44,686 nt of DNA, taken from assembly GCA_002753515.1 (NCBI GenBank), contig PEAK01000032.1:1-44686 (forward strand). The letters are read 5' to 3'. The notes below the pieces were generated by a model, which made no database searches, was not told the DNA's origin, and saw only the letters and a list, made by a program, of their open reading frames with translations. Positions 33,985 to 42,001 of the stretch are shown here, one piece after another. Numbering within the stretch: position 1 is the first letter of the stretch; each line of letters opens with the position of its first letter. The stretch is from Magnetococcales bacterium (GTDB lineage: Bacteria > Pseudomonadota > Magnetococcia > Magnetococcales > UBA8363). A program made the translations under genes and the position numbers.

Positions 33985-34704
33985 GTGAGTACAACCATTG
34001 CCTTCGATACGCATGCCTACGTCAAAAAACTCCGGGATGCCGGGGTGGACGAACGTCAAGCGGAAATCCAGGCAGAAGCTATTCTCGCCCTGGTGGAGGA
34101 TCGTCTCGCAACCAAACAAGATATGGCTACGCTCAAGCGGGATTTGGCTGACGTGGAATCCAATCTTCGTAAGGACATGGCAGCCATCGAATCCAATCTT
34201 CGTAAGGACATGGCAGCTATCGAATCCAATTTTCGTAAGGACATGGCAGCTATCGAATCCAATCTTAAACGAGACTTGGCCGACATGCGCAAGGACATGG
34301 CGACTATTGAAGCCAACCTGAAGCGAGACATCATGGAGCTGGATGTCAAAGCTGAAATCCGAATCAAGGAACTGGATGTCAAAGCCGAAACCCGCGTCAA
34401 GGAACTGGATGTCAAAGCTGAAGCCCGCGTCAAGGAACTGGATGTCAAGATTGAGACAAGCAAACTTGAGTTGCGGAAGGATATTGAATCCGCCAAGGTG
34501 GATACCATCCGATGGACGGCAGGGATGTTCGTTGCCCAAACCGCATTGATTATCGGTGCGTTGTTCGCTGTGATGAAGATGAACCAACCAAGCCTGCAAC
34601 CAACGGGGTACCACACGGCACCCATTCAGGAAATGCGGTTGCCTGCACCTTCAACACCTGCACTATCGGTACCCGTGCCTTCCATAGTTCCACCATCACA
34701 CTGA
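33985..34704 (+). CDS. CCDC90/DUF1640-family coiled-coil membrane-anchored protein
   Basis: The 239-residue protein starts at GTG behind GGAAGGGA. Its N-terminus FDTHAYVKKLRDAGVDERQA is the signature of the CCDC90/DUF1640 family, whose mitochondrial members include MCUR1 and Fmp32. A long coiled coil follows (about 45-175). A C-terminal TM helix at about 180-200 (MFVAQTALIIGALFAVM) and a short Pro/Thr-rich tail complete it. The coiled coil contains two arrays of 11-residue repeats, IESNLRKDMAA and ELDVKAETRVK. Bacterial members have no established role; the mitochondrial ones are assembly or regulatory factors of inner-membrane complexes. An oligomeric membrane scaffold is the most I would infer. 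Confidence 0.85.
   Translation: MSTTIAFDTHAYVKKLRDAGVDERQAEIQAEAILALVEDRLATKQDMATLKRDLADVESNLRKDMAAIESNLRKDMAAIESNFRKDMAAIESNLKRDLADMRKDMATIEANLKRDIMELDVKAEIRIKELDVKAETRVKELDVKAEARVKELDVKIETSKLELRKDIESAKVDTIRWTAGMFVAQTALIIGALFAVMKMNQPSLQPTGYHTAPIQEMRLPAPSTPALSVPVPSIVPPSH
34153..34284 (+). repeat. 33-bp tandem repeat array 1 in the coiled-coil gene
   Basis: Three nearly identical 33-bp units and a diverged fourth encode (I/V)ESN(L/F)RKDMAA. The first three differ at only a few bases, which points to recent amplification by slippage or unequal recombination. Eleven-residue periodicity fits a hendecad coiled coil. Confidence 0.85.
34336..34467 (+). repeat. 33-bp tandem repeat array 2 in the coiled-coil gene
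   Basis: Four units of 33 bp encode ELDVKAE(I/T/A)R(I/V)K, the last one diverged (ELDVKIETSKL). Its sequence is unrelated to array 1, but it has the same 33-bp/11-residue period, so the coiled coil grew by two independent hendecad expansions. Confidence 0.85.
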
Positions 34705-34784
34705 CGACTTGGAATGGTTATGTCCGGTATGACTCTTTGGCTCCCTGCCAAACAGGACGGTGATGAAATGAGGACCGATGCCTT

Positions 34785-35093
34785 ATGAACAACGATGTTA
34801 AAAGTTTGCTGGACAATGCGCAGTCGGTGGATAAACTGATGCAAACGTTGCAACAGGATTCGACGGTGCAATCGATGGTCTCCAATTTTACCGTGGAAGG
34901 CGTTGTTGCGTCGATTGTTTTCAGCATCATCGGCATGGCGTATCTGCGTACCGGAAAGAAAAACGGCCCGTTGAGTACCATGCTGTACGGGCTGGTTTTG
35001 TTGATTTTTCCCTATTTTGTCACCGATTTTTCCAGCATCATGCTGATTGGATGTTTGTTTACCGTGCTTCCTTTTTTGTTCAAGTTTGGTTGA
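34785..35093 (+). CDS. Small membrane protein, unrecognised
   Basis: The 102-residue protein has a polar N-terminal region of about 38 residues and two to three hydrophobic helices (VVASIVFSIIGMAYL, MLYGLVLLIFPYFV and MLIGCLFTVLPFLF). I know no matching family. It follows the coiled-coil gene by 80 bp on the same strand. It ends seven bases before the convergent ackA stop. The clear topology and absence of frame defects suggest a real gene. Any functional link to the CCDC90-like protein is conjecture. Confidence 0.65.
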   Translation: MNNDVKSLLDNAQSVDKLMQTLQQDSTVQSMVSNFTVEGVVASIVFSIIGMAYLRTGKKNGPLSTMLYGLVLLIFPYFVTDFSSIMLIGCLFTVLPFLFKFG

Positions 35094-35100
35094 GCGGTGT

Positions 35101-36276
35101 CTATCTTGTATCAAGGATCTCCTGCACATGGTGGGCGATCATTACATCTTCGTCGGTTGGCAGGACGTAAGCGGGGATTTTGGATTGTCGCGTGGTGATA
35201 AGGGTGGCATGTTGCGTATTGGCGACCTCGTCGAGTTCAAACCCCAACCAGTGCAAACCTTGCAACGTTTTACGCCGTATCAGGCTGGAATTTTCGCCAA
35301 TTCCGGCGGTGAACACCGCGCCGTCCAGCCCCCCGAGGCTTGCGGTCAGGGCACCGAAATATTGTTGGATGCGGTAGACCATCAAGGCGATGGCCCGGGC
35401 TGCTTTGGGGTGGTCCGATTGTTCCAGTTGACGCATGTCATGACTGATGCCGGAAATACCCTTAAGACCTGACTGCCGGTACAGGACATCCTCGATGGAA
35501 TCCAGGGACATGTTGAGTTCTCTGGCCATGTACAGCAGGACGCCGGGATCCAAAGTTCCCGACCTGGTTCCCATGGGTAGGCCATCGGCTGCGGTCATCC
35601 CCATGGTGGAATCGACGCACTTGCCGTTGTCGATGGCACACATGCTGGCACCGTTGCCCAGATGGGCCACGACGACGCGTCCACGGGCCAAATCCGGGTC
35701 CAATTCCTTGAGTTTCATGGCGATATATTCGTAGGACAGGCCATGAAAACCATAGCGCCGCACCCCGGCATCGGTCAGGGTGGCTGGCAAGGGGAAACAT
35801 TGCGCCTCCTGGCGTTTCGTGGCGTGGAAAGCGGTATCGAAGCAGGCCACCTGGGTCAGGCCCGGGTGGAGTGTTGCCAAGGCGCGAATGGGTTCCAGAT
35901 TGTGTGGTTGATGGAGGGGGGCCAGGGGAATCAAGGCTTCCAGATCGGTGATAACGGCAGCGTCCAGAATGACCGGTTGCGAATAGTGGATCCCACCATG
36001 TACTACGCGATGACCTGCAGCATCGACCCGGGCGTGTCGTTCCAACCAGGCCAACAAAAATTCCAGGCAGCGGTGATGTCCGACATGGTTTGATCCCAGG
36101 AGTTGATCGGGTTCTTTGGGATCTGATCCAATCCGAGCGGAAAAGACCGGGTTGGAGGTGATTTCGGCGATTTGCCCGCGGATGCGCCGCAGGGGTCCCT
36201 TAGGGGTCAACTCGAACAGGGAAAATTTCAAGCTGGAAGAGCCGGCATTCAAGACGGCAATGTTTTGTGATTTCAT
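35101..36276 (-). CDS. ackA: Acetate kinase
   Basis: The 391-residue protein carries the family motifs: NAGSSSLKFSLF at the N-terminus, AGHRVVHGGIHYSQP, and the phosphate/nucleotide segment AHLGNGASMCAIDNGKCVDS. It then has MGMTAADGLPMGTRSGTLDP and the C-terminal FTAGIGENSSLIR. Length matches the usual 390-405. It interconverts acetyl phosphate plus ADP with acetate plus ATP in the cytoplasm. It overlaps the upstream phosphotransacetylase gene by 4 nt (ATGA), a classical pta-ackA pair. Acetyl phosphate made by the pair can also donate phosphate to response regulators. Confidence 0.95.
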   Translation of the reverse strand: MKSQNIAVLNAGSSSLKFSLFELTPKGPLRRIRGQIAEITSNPVFSARIGSDPKEPDQLLGSNHVGHHRCLEFLLAWLERHARVDAAGHRVVHGGIHYSQPVILDAAVITDLEALIPLAPLHQPHNLEPIRALATLHPGLTQVACFDTAFHATKRQEAQCFPLPATLTDAGVRRYGFHGLSYEYIAMKLKELDPDLARGRVVVAHLGNGASMCAIDNGKCVDSTMGMTAADGLPMGTRSGTLDPGVLLYMARELNMSLDSIEDVLYRQSGLKGISGISHDMRQLEQSDHPKAARAIALMVYRIQQYFGALTASLGGLDGAVFTAGIGENSSLIRRKTLQGLHWLGFELDEVANTQHATLITTRQSKIPAYVLPTDEDVMIAHHVQEILDTR

Positions 36277-37253
36277 AGCGTCCGTTCGCCCTTTAAGCGC
36301 AATCCTTTTTTTCGGGCCTCCACAACACGTGCGGCCACGGCGACCGAGGCCATGCGGGTACGGGCATTGTCGGATCGACTGGTCAATATGATCGGCACTT
36401 TGGCACCCAAGACGATGCCGGCTCCATCGGCATGGGCTTGCCAGGTCAATTGTTTGGCGAGCATGTTTCCGGACTCCAGATCGGGCACCAGCAGGATGTC
36501 GGCAAAGCCGGCCACCGCGCTTTTGATTCCTTTGGTTTTTGCAGCTTCCAGGCTGACGGCATTGTCATACGCCAGTGGACCATCGACCACCCCGCCGACG
36601 ATTTGTCCCCGTTCCGCCATTTTGGAGAGGGCAGCGGCATCCAGGGTGGATTGAATATCGGGGTTGACGGTTTCCACTGCCGAGAGGACGGCCACTTTGG
36701 GGTTGGGGATGCCCATGGAGTGGGCCAACTCGATGGCGTTTTGACAGATATCGACCTTGATGGACAGAGTTGGGGCGATGTTGATAGCGGCATCGGTGAT
36801 CAGCAGGGGCCTGGGAAAATCGGGGATATCCATTAAAAAGACGTGGCTGATGCGTCGTTCAGTTCGCAAACCTTTGTTTTTCTTGACGACTTCCCCCATG
36901 ACCTCATCGGTGTGCAGACTACCCTTCATCAATGCTTCCACTTCTCCGGAGAGGGCCATGGCGACAGCGATTTCTGCGGCATGATGGCTGTGTTTGGCAT
37001 CGACGATTTTATAGGAAGAAATATCGAGCCCTTCTTTTTCGGCGGTTTTTTCGATGCGACCCTTGGGGCCGATGAGAAAGGGCGTCAGCAGGTTGGCTTG
37101 AGCCGCCTGAATGGCACCCTGTAGGGAATCGTGGTCGCAAGGATGGATGACGCCTGTCAGCAAAGGATTCACAGGGGCGCAGGATTGGATGAGATGATCG
37201 TAGCGCCAATATTCTTCCAGGTGGGGTGGTTCGCAGTGAGATGGATCAGTCAA
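36273..37253 (-). CDS. pta: Phosphate acetyltransferase (short PTA/PTB-type)
   Basis: This 326-residue protein is the single-domain phosphate acetyl/butyryltransferase type (PF01515). Recognisable segments are ALMKGSLHTDEVMGEVV, RRISHVFLMDIPDF, LLITDAAINIAP and AKVPIILTSRSDNARTRMAS, the last being the CoA/phosphate-site SRSD motif. It lacks the N-terminal regulatory domains of long Pta enzymes. The coupling to ackA makes acetyl-CoA the likely substrate. A butyryl preference cannot be excluded from the sequence. It is the first gene of the minus-strand pair, and its promoter must lie in 37254-37497. Confidence 0.9.
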   Translation of the reverse strand: MTDPSHCEPPHLEEYWRYDHLIQSCAPVNPLLTGVIHPCDHDSLQGAIQAAQANLLTPFLIGPKGRIEKTAEKEGLDISSYKIVDAKHSHHAAEIAVAMALSGEVEALMKGSLHTDEVMGEVVKKNKGLRTERRISHVFLMDIPDFPRPLLITDAAINIAPTLSIKVDICQNAIELAHSMGIPNPKVAVLSAVETVNPDIQSTLDAAALSKMAERGQIVGGVVDGPLAYDNAVSLEAAKTKGIKSAVAGFADILLVPDLESGNMLAKQLTWQAHADGAGIVLGAKVPIILTSRSDNARTRMASVAVAARVVEARKKGLRLKGERTL

Positions 37254-37497
37254 GGGGCACTCCTTGGGAACGGTGGATGGACGTCTTTGGGGAAAGGTTT
37301 GAAAAATAAAACATTCATCCCATTTTATTCAGGGACACTTTCTACCCGCTGGGCTCAATTTTCAAGGGATTTTTTTCACTGGCGTGACAATTGCTTCCAT
37401 TATTGAGAGGGATTATTGAAAGGGATTATTGAAAGAAATTTTCCCTGCTGACTGAAGAAAATGGGTGCAACCATTCACGATATCGAGGGATGATACC
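37254..37497. other. Divergent intergenic region with 13-bp tandem repeats
   Basis: This region separates pta (leftward) from the next gene (rightward). It contains a 13-bp direct repeat GGGATTATTGAAA at 37409-37421 and 37422-37434, with a third degenerate copy just before (about 37396-37408). Such spacing, slightly over one helical turn, could be a regulator-binding array. GAGGGA at 37485-37490 is the ribosome site for the 37498 gene. Confidence 0.5.
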
Positions 37498-38190
37498 ATG
37501 GAATCGTTTGATTTTCAGGCGTGGCCGGAAGAAAGGTCACAATCCGGGGAAGTACAAACATCCACAGATGCGGTTGTTGTAAAAGCGGTGGTGCCGGATA
37601 CCTGGTTGATGCGAAGCAGACGGTATTGGTCAGCAGCCAGGCTCGGCAAGCTGTCCCTGGCGGTATTGTCCGTTGTGATCGCCGCCAAGGCGGGTTTGGC
37701 CTTGGACCACAATGTGTTGGCATTTTCCTTGGATTCGGATCGCGAGTCCCGCCAGCGCATGTCTCCAGCTTCCCAGGCGGTCCAACATTCCGCCTTATCC
37801 GGGGATGTCGAATTGTTTCCCGCCGATTTGCGTTTCACCCAATCCTTGAAATGGTTGTCCCAATCGTCCAGTGGACTGAAATTTGCCATGCCCGGCGAAC
37901 ACTTCCAGGCCCAGGAAATGCGGCAAGAAACGCAAGCGGCGGTTCGGGAATTGATGGATATCCCCCTCAGGGTGGACAAATCGAGCCAGGTACGGGATGC
38001 GGTTCCACGTGTGCCAGTGCAACATGGGGCCGGAGTGCGCCTGGATCTGGACCCCGACATGATGAAGTTGGTGGCGGATCTGCCCGATCCTGAAGTTTTC
38101 GCCAAAGGGTTGAATGGAAAATCACGTGATCCGATAAAAAAAGATCCCTTTACTCAGAAAGAGTTGATAGAATTGGCCTCCATGCGCTGA
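37498..38190 (+). CDS. Unrecognised single-TM protein upstream of the diadenylate cyclase
   Basis: Starting at ATG 37498 with GAGGGA seven bases upstream, the 230-residue product has a cytoplasmic-type N-terminus of about 50 residues. One hydrophobic helix (KLSLAVLSVVIAAKAGLAL, about residues 51-69) is followed by a polar region of about 160 residues that is predicted to be outside the membrane. I recognise no domain. It lies 28 bp upstream of the REC-PAS-DAC gene on the same strand, so the two are probably co-transcribed. By analogy only, membrane partners of diadenylate cyclases exist in other bacteria (CdaR with CdaA), but there is no visible homology. Confidence 0.6.
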   Translation: MESFDFQAWPEERSQSGEVQTSTDAVVVKAVVPDTWLMRSRRYWSAARLGKLSLAVLSVVIAAKAGLALDHNVLAFSLDSDRESRQRMSPASQAVQHSALSGDVELFPADLRFTQSLKWLSQSSSGLKFAMPGEHFQAQEMRQETQAAVRELMDIPLRVDKSSQVRDAVPRVPVQHGAGVRLDLDPDMMKLVADLPDPEVFAKGLNGKSRDPIKKDPFTQKELIELASMR

Positions 38191-38218
38191 CCATCCACAT
38201 CGAGGAACCAAACCCGAC

Positions 38219-40231
38219 ATGGCAGACCAGGATACCCCGGTCATTCTCGTCATAGACGATGACGTCATTATTTTACAACTCCTGGAAGCGTTTTTACGGG
38301 ATAATCGTTTCACCGTCCATCTGGCGGAAAACGGGCAGGAAGGTTTAAAAGCGTTTGCAGAGCATCACCCCGATCTGGTGCTGTTGGATGCGCAGATGCC
38401 GATGATGGATGGTTTTGAAACCTGTCGCCGGATCAAAAATCTACCGGGGGGCAGTGATATACCAGTGGTTATGGTCACGTCACTGTCCAGTAGTGATGCG
38501 GTCAACCGGGTTTTTCAGGCCGGGGCGGAGGATTATATTCCCAAACCCATCAACTGGGATCTCCTCAGACAGCGCATGCGGCGCATTCTGCGTGACAAGG
38601 CTTCCTTCATCGCGCTCCGGGAAAAAGAAGAGCAGATACGTCTGGCAACCGATTCGCAAAACGATGCTATCATTACCGCCGATGCGATGGGTAATATCGT
38701 GTTTTGGAATCGAGGTGCCGCATCCATTTTCGGCTTTACCAAGGAGGAGGTTCTGGGGCGTCCTTTGACGATGCTCATGCCGTTGCGCTTTGCCAGTCAA
38801 CACGAAGAGGCGTTGCATCGGGTCCGGGAAACCGGTCGAATCAAGCGGGAAGGGCGGCTGCTGGAGCTGTTGGGACGGCGCAAAAATTTTGAAGAATTTC
38901 CAATGGAAATATCTTTGACCCATTGGAACGTTGACGAAAAAATGTTTTTCTCGGCGGTGATCCGGGATATCAGCGAGCGCAAGCGTGCCTTGGGGGGACA
39001 GGAAGGCTTGGCGCTGTTTGATTTCCATATTATCGATCAAATTTTGGCACTGGCCAACCGGGTTCATCCCGAGGGGGCGGGTTTGTTGGCGTTCCACCAC
39101 GTCAAATCGATTATGGAAAACGTTTTTTTGGCAGGTTTGCGCCGCGAGGAGGATTTACCAGTTCGAGTTAACGTGGCCCTGGGTGATGACACGTTACTTA
39201 CGCAAACACTGGGAACCGATGTACCTTTCATCCGTTTTGAAACTCCCGTTCCTTTCACCGTCGATTCCCTGGTCAAGCTCGGTCCCGGTTTCGATCCAAC
39301 GACCACATCGCTGTTTGTACGTGCCAAAGAGAGCGACCCGAAAAAATTGGAACTCTGGGGGGCTTTGTTTGCCAGCAACCGAGGTCAGGGGGTGTTGGAT
39401 CCTTTTCCACGGCAAAAAAGCCCGCCGCAACTTTTGACTATCGTGACCCGCAAGGCGGGTTCGTTGGTGATTCGCTGGGGGGACAGGATACTGGCCCACT
39501 TCCAGGCGGGACATTTTTCCGAACCTTTGGCCAAGCCATTTGAAGATTGCGTGGTCGCCAAGACAATATTGGATGTCGTATCCCACCACCCGGAATATCA
39601 GGTTGCCGGAGAACTGTACTGGGATATTTATCGATCCGTATTGATGTTTTTGCTCAGGCATGCCTCGGTGGATAGTACCGGTGGCACGCTGATCTGGCTG
39701 CCTGAACACTTCGTGATCAAAACCCAGGAATCCCTCATCGACCGCTATCCTCTTTCGGAAAGCCAGGAAGGGGCCAGAATTATTGACGAATATTGTCAAT
39801 TGGAGATGAAAAGGATGCGCATGGCGGGGGGGAAGAACCAGCCGTCCAGCGTGTCGGACTTCAAACCTTTGGGGCAGGCCTTGCTGGACATCAAGCGTCG
39901 TATGATCGAACACACCGAGTTTTTGTCACACTTAATGCGTATCGACGGGGCCGTGCTGATCTCGCATCGCATCAAACCCATTTCATTCGGAGCGATTCTG
40001 GCGGCCAACTCATGGAATGGCAGGGTGGTCTATGAGGATCGGGGTTTGTCCCATTCCGGGGGGGATGTGGATCGTTCCAAATACGGTACCCGGCATGGTT
40101 CCGCAATCGATTTCGTCGCCCGTTATCCTGGAGCGGTTGCGTTTGTTCTGTCCCACGATGGGCCGGTTTCCGCCCTGACGTTTCGTGGGGAAGCGGTGCG
40201 TTGGGTACCCGACTATATCAGCACCAATTGA
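38219..40231 (+). CDS. REC-PAS-(DACNV-like)-DAC protein, putative response-regulator diadenylate cyclase
   Basis: The protein has 670 residues. The receiver domain (about 8-125) has DDD at 13-15 and D57 in VLLDAQMPMMDG. A PAS domain (about 140-265) ends in FFSAVIRDISERK. From about 280 to 480 lies a domain resembling the DACNV sensor (ENVFLAGLRREEDLPVRVNV). The C-terminal part matches the DisA_N/DAC fold: DGAVLIS at 576-582, then YGTRHGSAIDFVARYPGAVA with G623-T-R-H-G627, and VLSHDGPVSAL. DAC enzymes make c-di-AMP from ATP, using the DGA and RHR motifs. Here the second Arg of RHR is Gly. If active, it would make c-di-AMP under phosphorylation and PAS control. Catalytic competence is uncertain. 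Confidence 0.8.
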   Translation: MADQDTPVILVIDDDVIILQLLEAFLRDNRFTVHLAENGQEGLKAFAEHHPDLVLLDAQMPMMDGFETCRRIKNLPGGSDIPVVMVTSLSSSDAVNRVFQAGAEDYIPKPINWDLLRQRMRRILRDKASFIALREKEEQIRLATDSQNDAIITADAMGNIVFWNRGAASIFGFTKEEVLGRPLTMLMPLRFASQHEEALHRVRETGRIKREGRLLELLGRRKNFEEFPMEISLTHWNVDEKMFFSAVIRDISERKRALGGQEGLALFDFHIIDQILALANRVHPEGAGLLAFHHVKSIMENVFLAGLRREEDLPVRVNVALGDDTLLTQTLGTDVPFIRFETPVPFTVDSLVKLGPGFDPTTTSLFVRAKESDPKKLELWGALFASNRGQGVLDPFPRQKSPPQLLTIVTRKAGSLVIRWGDRILAHFQAGHFSEPLAKPFEDCVVAKTILDVVSHHPEYQVAGELYWDIYRSVLMFLLRHASVDSTGGTLIWLPEHFVIKTQESLIDRYPLSESQEGARIIDEYCQLEMKRMRMAGGKNQPSSVSDFKPLGQALLDIKRRMIEHTEFLSHLMRIDGAVLISHRIKPISFGAILAANSWNGRVVYEDRGLSHSGGDVDRSKYGTRHGSAIDFVARYPGAVAFVLSHDGPVSALTFRGEAVRWVPDYISTN

Positions 40232-40264
40232 CCAGGATCCTTCCTGCGGGATTGTCAGTGTATC

Positions 40265-41203
40265 ATGATGGAATTTTCAAATAATTGCCTGGTTTTGGTT
40301 GCCTTGGGGTGGATGATGGATCGCTGGTTGGGGGAACCGGCGCGTTTTCATCCTTTGGTCGGTTTCGGTAACATGGCGAATGCCTTGGAAAAAGGGATAC
40401 GGAGCCGTTTCGTCCTGAACGGTTTGCAAGGACGTCTTTTGGGTTTGCTGGCGGTGTTGGCGTTGCTCCTGCCCCCTTTTTTATTGGCATTATACCTGTG
40501 TACCTGTGAGTCACTGGGTCTGGTGTGTCACGTCGTCTTGTTGTACGCGGCGTTGGGGGGGCAAAGCCTGGAGCACCATGCCTTGAGGGTGTATCAAGTG
40601 TTGGCTCAGGGTGATTTGCAGGTGGCGCGTCAGCGGGTGGGATATCTGGTCAGTCGCGACACCGGGAACATGGAAGCACCAGAGGTGGCGCGGGCAACGG
40701 TGGAATCGGTGCTGGAAAATGGTAGCGATGCCGTTTTTGGCGCCTTGTTCTGGTTCATGCTTTTGGGAGGACCCGGGGCGCTTTTGTTCCGCCTGGCCAA
40801 TACCCTGGATGCCATGTGGGGCTACCGCAATGATCGTTTTCGCTATTTCGGTTGGGCGGCGGCCCGTTTGGATGATCTTTTAGGTTTGTTGCCCGCCCGT
40901 CTTACGGCTGTGACGTATGGCCTGGCCGGTCAGAGTCGGGGTGCTTTCGCAGCGTGGCGTCGATGCACGCAAAGGAAGAGTCCCAATGCCACACTTGTCA
41001 TGGCAGCCGGGGGTGGGGCTTTGGGGGTGCGCCTGGGGGGCGGCGGGATCTACCATGGCCAGTGGCAACCGGCACCGGAATTGGGGGGGGAACGCCCACC
41101 TGAAGCTTCCGATATTTTCGCGGCAGTACGTCTGGTTGGCATGGGCGGGACGGGTTGGGTGATCGGGAGTCTCATTCTGGGTGTTGTCGCCATGGTATCC
41201 TGA
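40265..41203 (+). CDS. cbiB: Adenosylcobinamide-phosphate synthase CbiB/CobD
   Basis: This 312-residue membrane protein has the CbiB signatures: DRWLGEPARFHPLVGFGNMA near the N-terminus, YLVSRDTGNMEAPEVARATV and ENGSDAVFGALFW in the middle, and SPNATLVMAAGGGALGVRLG near the C-terminus. It attaches the aminopropanol linker to adenosylcobyric acid at the inner membrane. Length fits the family. ATG 40265 has an immediately following in-frame ATG at 40268. It heads the lower-pathway cobalamin genes. I saw no cobalamin riboswitch upstream. A run of eight G at 41083-41090 lies in the coding region. Confidence 0.93.
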   Translation: MMEFSNNCLVLVALGWMMDRWLGEPARFHPLVGFGNMANALEKGIRSRFVLNGLQGRLLGLLAVLALLLPPFLLALYLCTCESLGLVCHVVLLYAALGGQSLEHHALRVYQVLAQGDLQVARQRVGYLVSRDTGNMEAPEVARATVESVLENGSDAVFGALFWFMLLGGPGALLFRLANTLDAMWGYRNDRFRYFGWAAARLDDLLGLLPARLTAVTYGLAGQSRGAFAAWRRCTQRKSPNATLVMAAGGGALGVRLGGGGIYHGQWQPAPELGGERPPEASDIFAAVRLVGMGGTGWVIGSLILGVVAMVS

Positions 41204-41217
41204 AAATCTGTCTGGGA

Positions 41218-41460
41218 ATGGCCTTGTCCGATCACGATTCCATCTATCATCGCCTGTTTTCCCATCCCGAGATGGTAGCCGAGTTGTTGCGGGATTTTTT
41301 GGATGCCGCCATTCTTGCGGAGCTTGAACTTTCTGGAATGAAGCGGCTGAACACCAAGTTTACTGCCATGACGGGGCATCGTCGACGAGGTGACATGGTA
41401 ATGATGACCATTTGCAACCGATCCAGAATGGTGCGACAGGATAACACCTTCAACCAATAG
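41218..41460 (+). pseudogene. Truncated Rpn/YhgA-type (PF04754) nuclease remnant
   Basis: The frame begins ALSDHDSIYHRLFSHPEMVA and continues to GHRRRGDMV, matching the first 60 or so residues of the Rpn (recombination-promoting nuclease, transposase_31) family in order and spacing. After GDMV it loses similarity and stops, whereas intact members have about 300 residues and carry the remaining PD-(D/E)XK catalytic residues there. It is a decayed copy sitting between cbiB and cobU without disrupting either gene. It marks an insertion into the cobalamin operon. Confidence 0.75.
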
Positions 41461-41473
41461 GTTTCAGACAATC

Positions 41474-42001
41474 GTGGCGCTTACATTGATTCTAGGGGGG
41501 GCGAGAAGTGGCAAAACGGCCCTGGCACAAGAGCGGGCCAGCCGATTGCACCATGACGTGGTGTATATCGCCACGGCGCAGGCGCATGACCAGGAGATGC
41601 AGGAGCGGATACAAAGGCATCGCCAGTCGCGTCCATCTCATTGGCACATTGTAGAGGAACCGGTGTACCTGGCTCGGGCCGTTAGTGAGCATGCGGCTCC
41701 CAACCGTACCCTGTTGGTCGATTGTTTGACCCTATGGTTGACCAACCTGTTGACCCATCCCGGAGATCCCCTTATTCTCGGAGAACAAAAGTCGGCACTG
41801 TTGCTTCAGTTGTCCCGGGTGACGGGAGATGTGATCCTGGTGAGCAACGAAACGGGGTTGGGTATCGTTCCCATGGGTGTATTAAGCCGGCGTTTTGTCG
41901 ATGAAAACGGTTGGCTGAACCAGGCCCTGGGCCAATTGTGTCACCGTGTTACCCTGGTGGTGGCTGGTTTGCCCATGGAACTTAAAGGAGGAAATGTCTG
42001 A
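41474..42001 (+). CDS. cobU: Adenosylcobinamide kinase/guanylyltransferase CobU (CobP)
   Basis: The 175-residue protein starts with the P-loop LILGGARSGKTALAQERA. It has the characteristic YIATAQAHDQEMQERIQRHR segment with the guanylylation-site histidine (RHRQSRP), LLVDCLTLWLTNLL and VSNETGLGIVPM. It phosphorylates adenosylcobinamide and transfers GMP to give AdoCbi-GDP. Length is typical. The TGATG junction overlaps cobT by one base, and an AAAGGAGG site near its end serves cobT. Upstream the operon contains the Rpn remnant, so it may need its own promoter. Confidence 0.95.
   Translation: MALTLILGGARSGKTALAQERASRLHHDVVYIATAQAHDQEMQERIQRHRQSRPSHWHIVEEPVYLARAVSEHAAPNRTLLVDCLTLWLTNLLTHPGDPLILGEQKSALLLQLSRVTGDVILVSNETGLGIVPMGVLSRRFVDENGWLNQALGQLCHRVTLVVAGLPMELKGGNV

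Noticed and set aside
40232-40264. Possible cobalamin riboswitch upstream of cbiB
   Set aside because: Only 33 bp separate cbiB from the preceding gene, with no B12-box-like sequence. No such element was seen upstream of cobU either.
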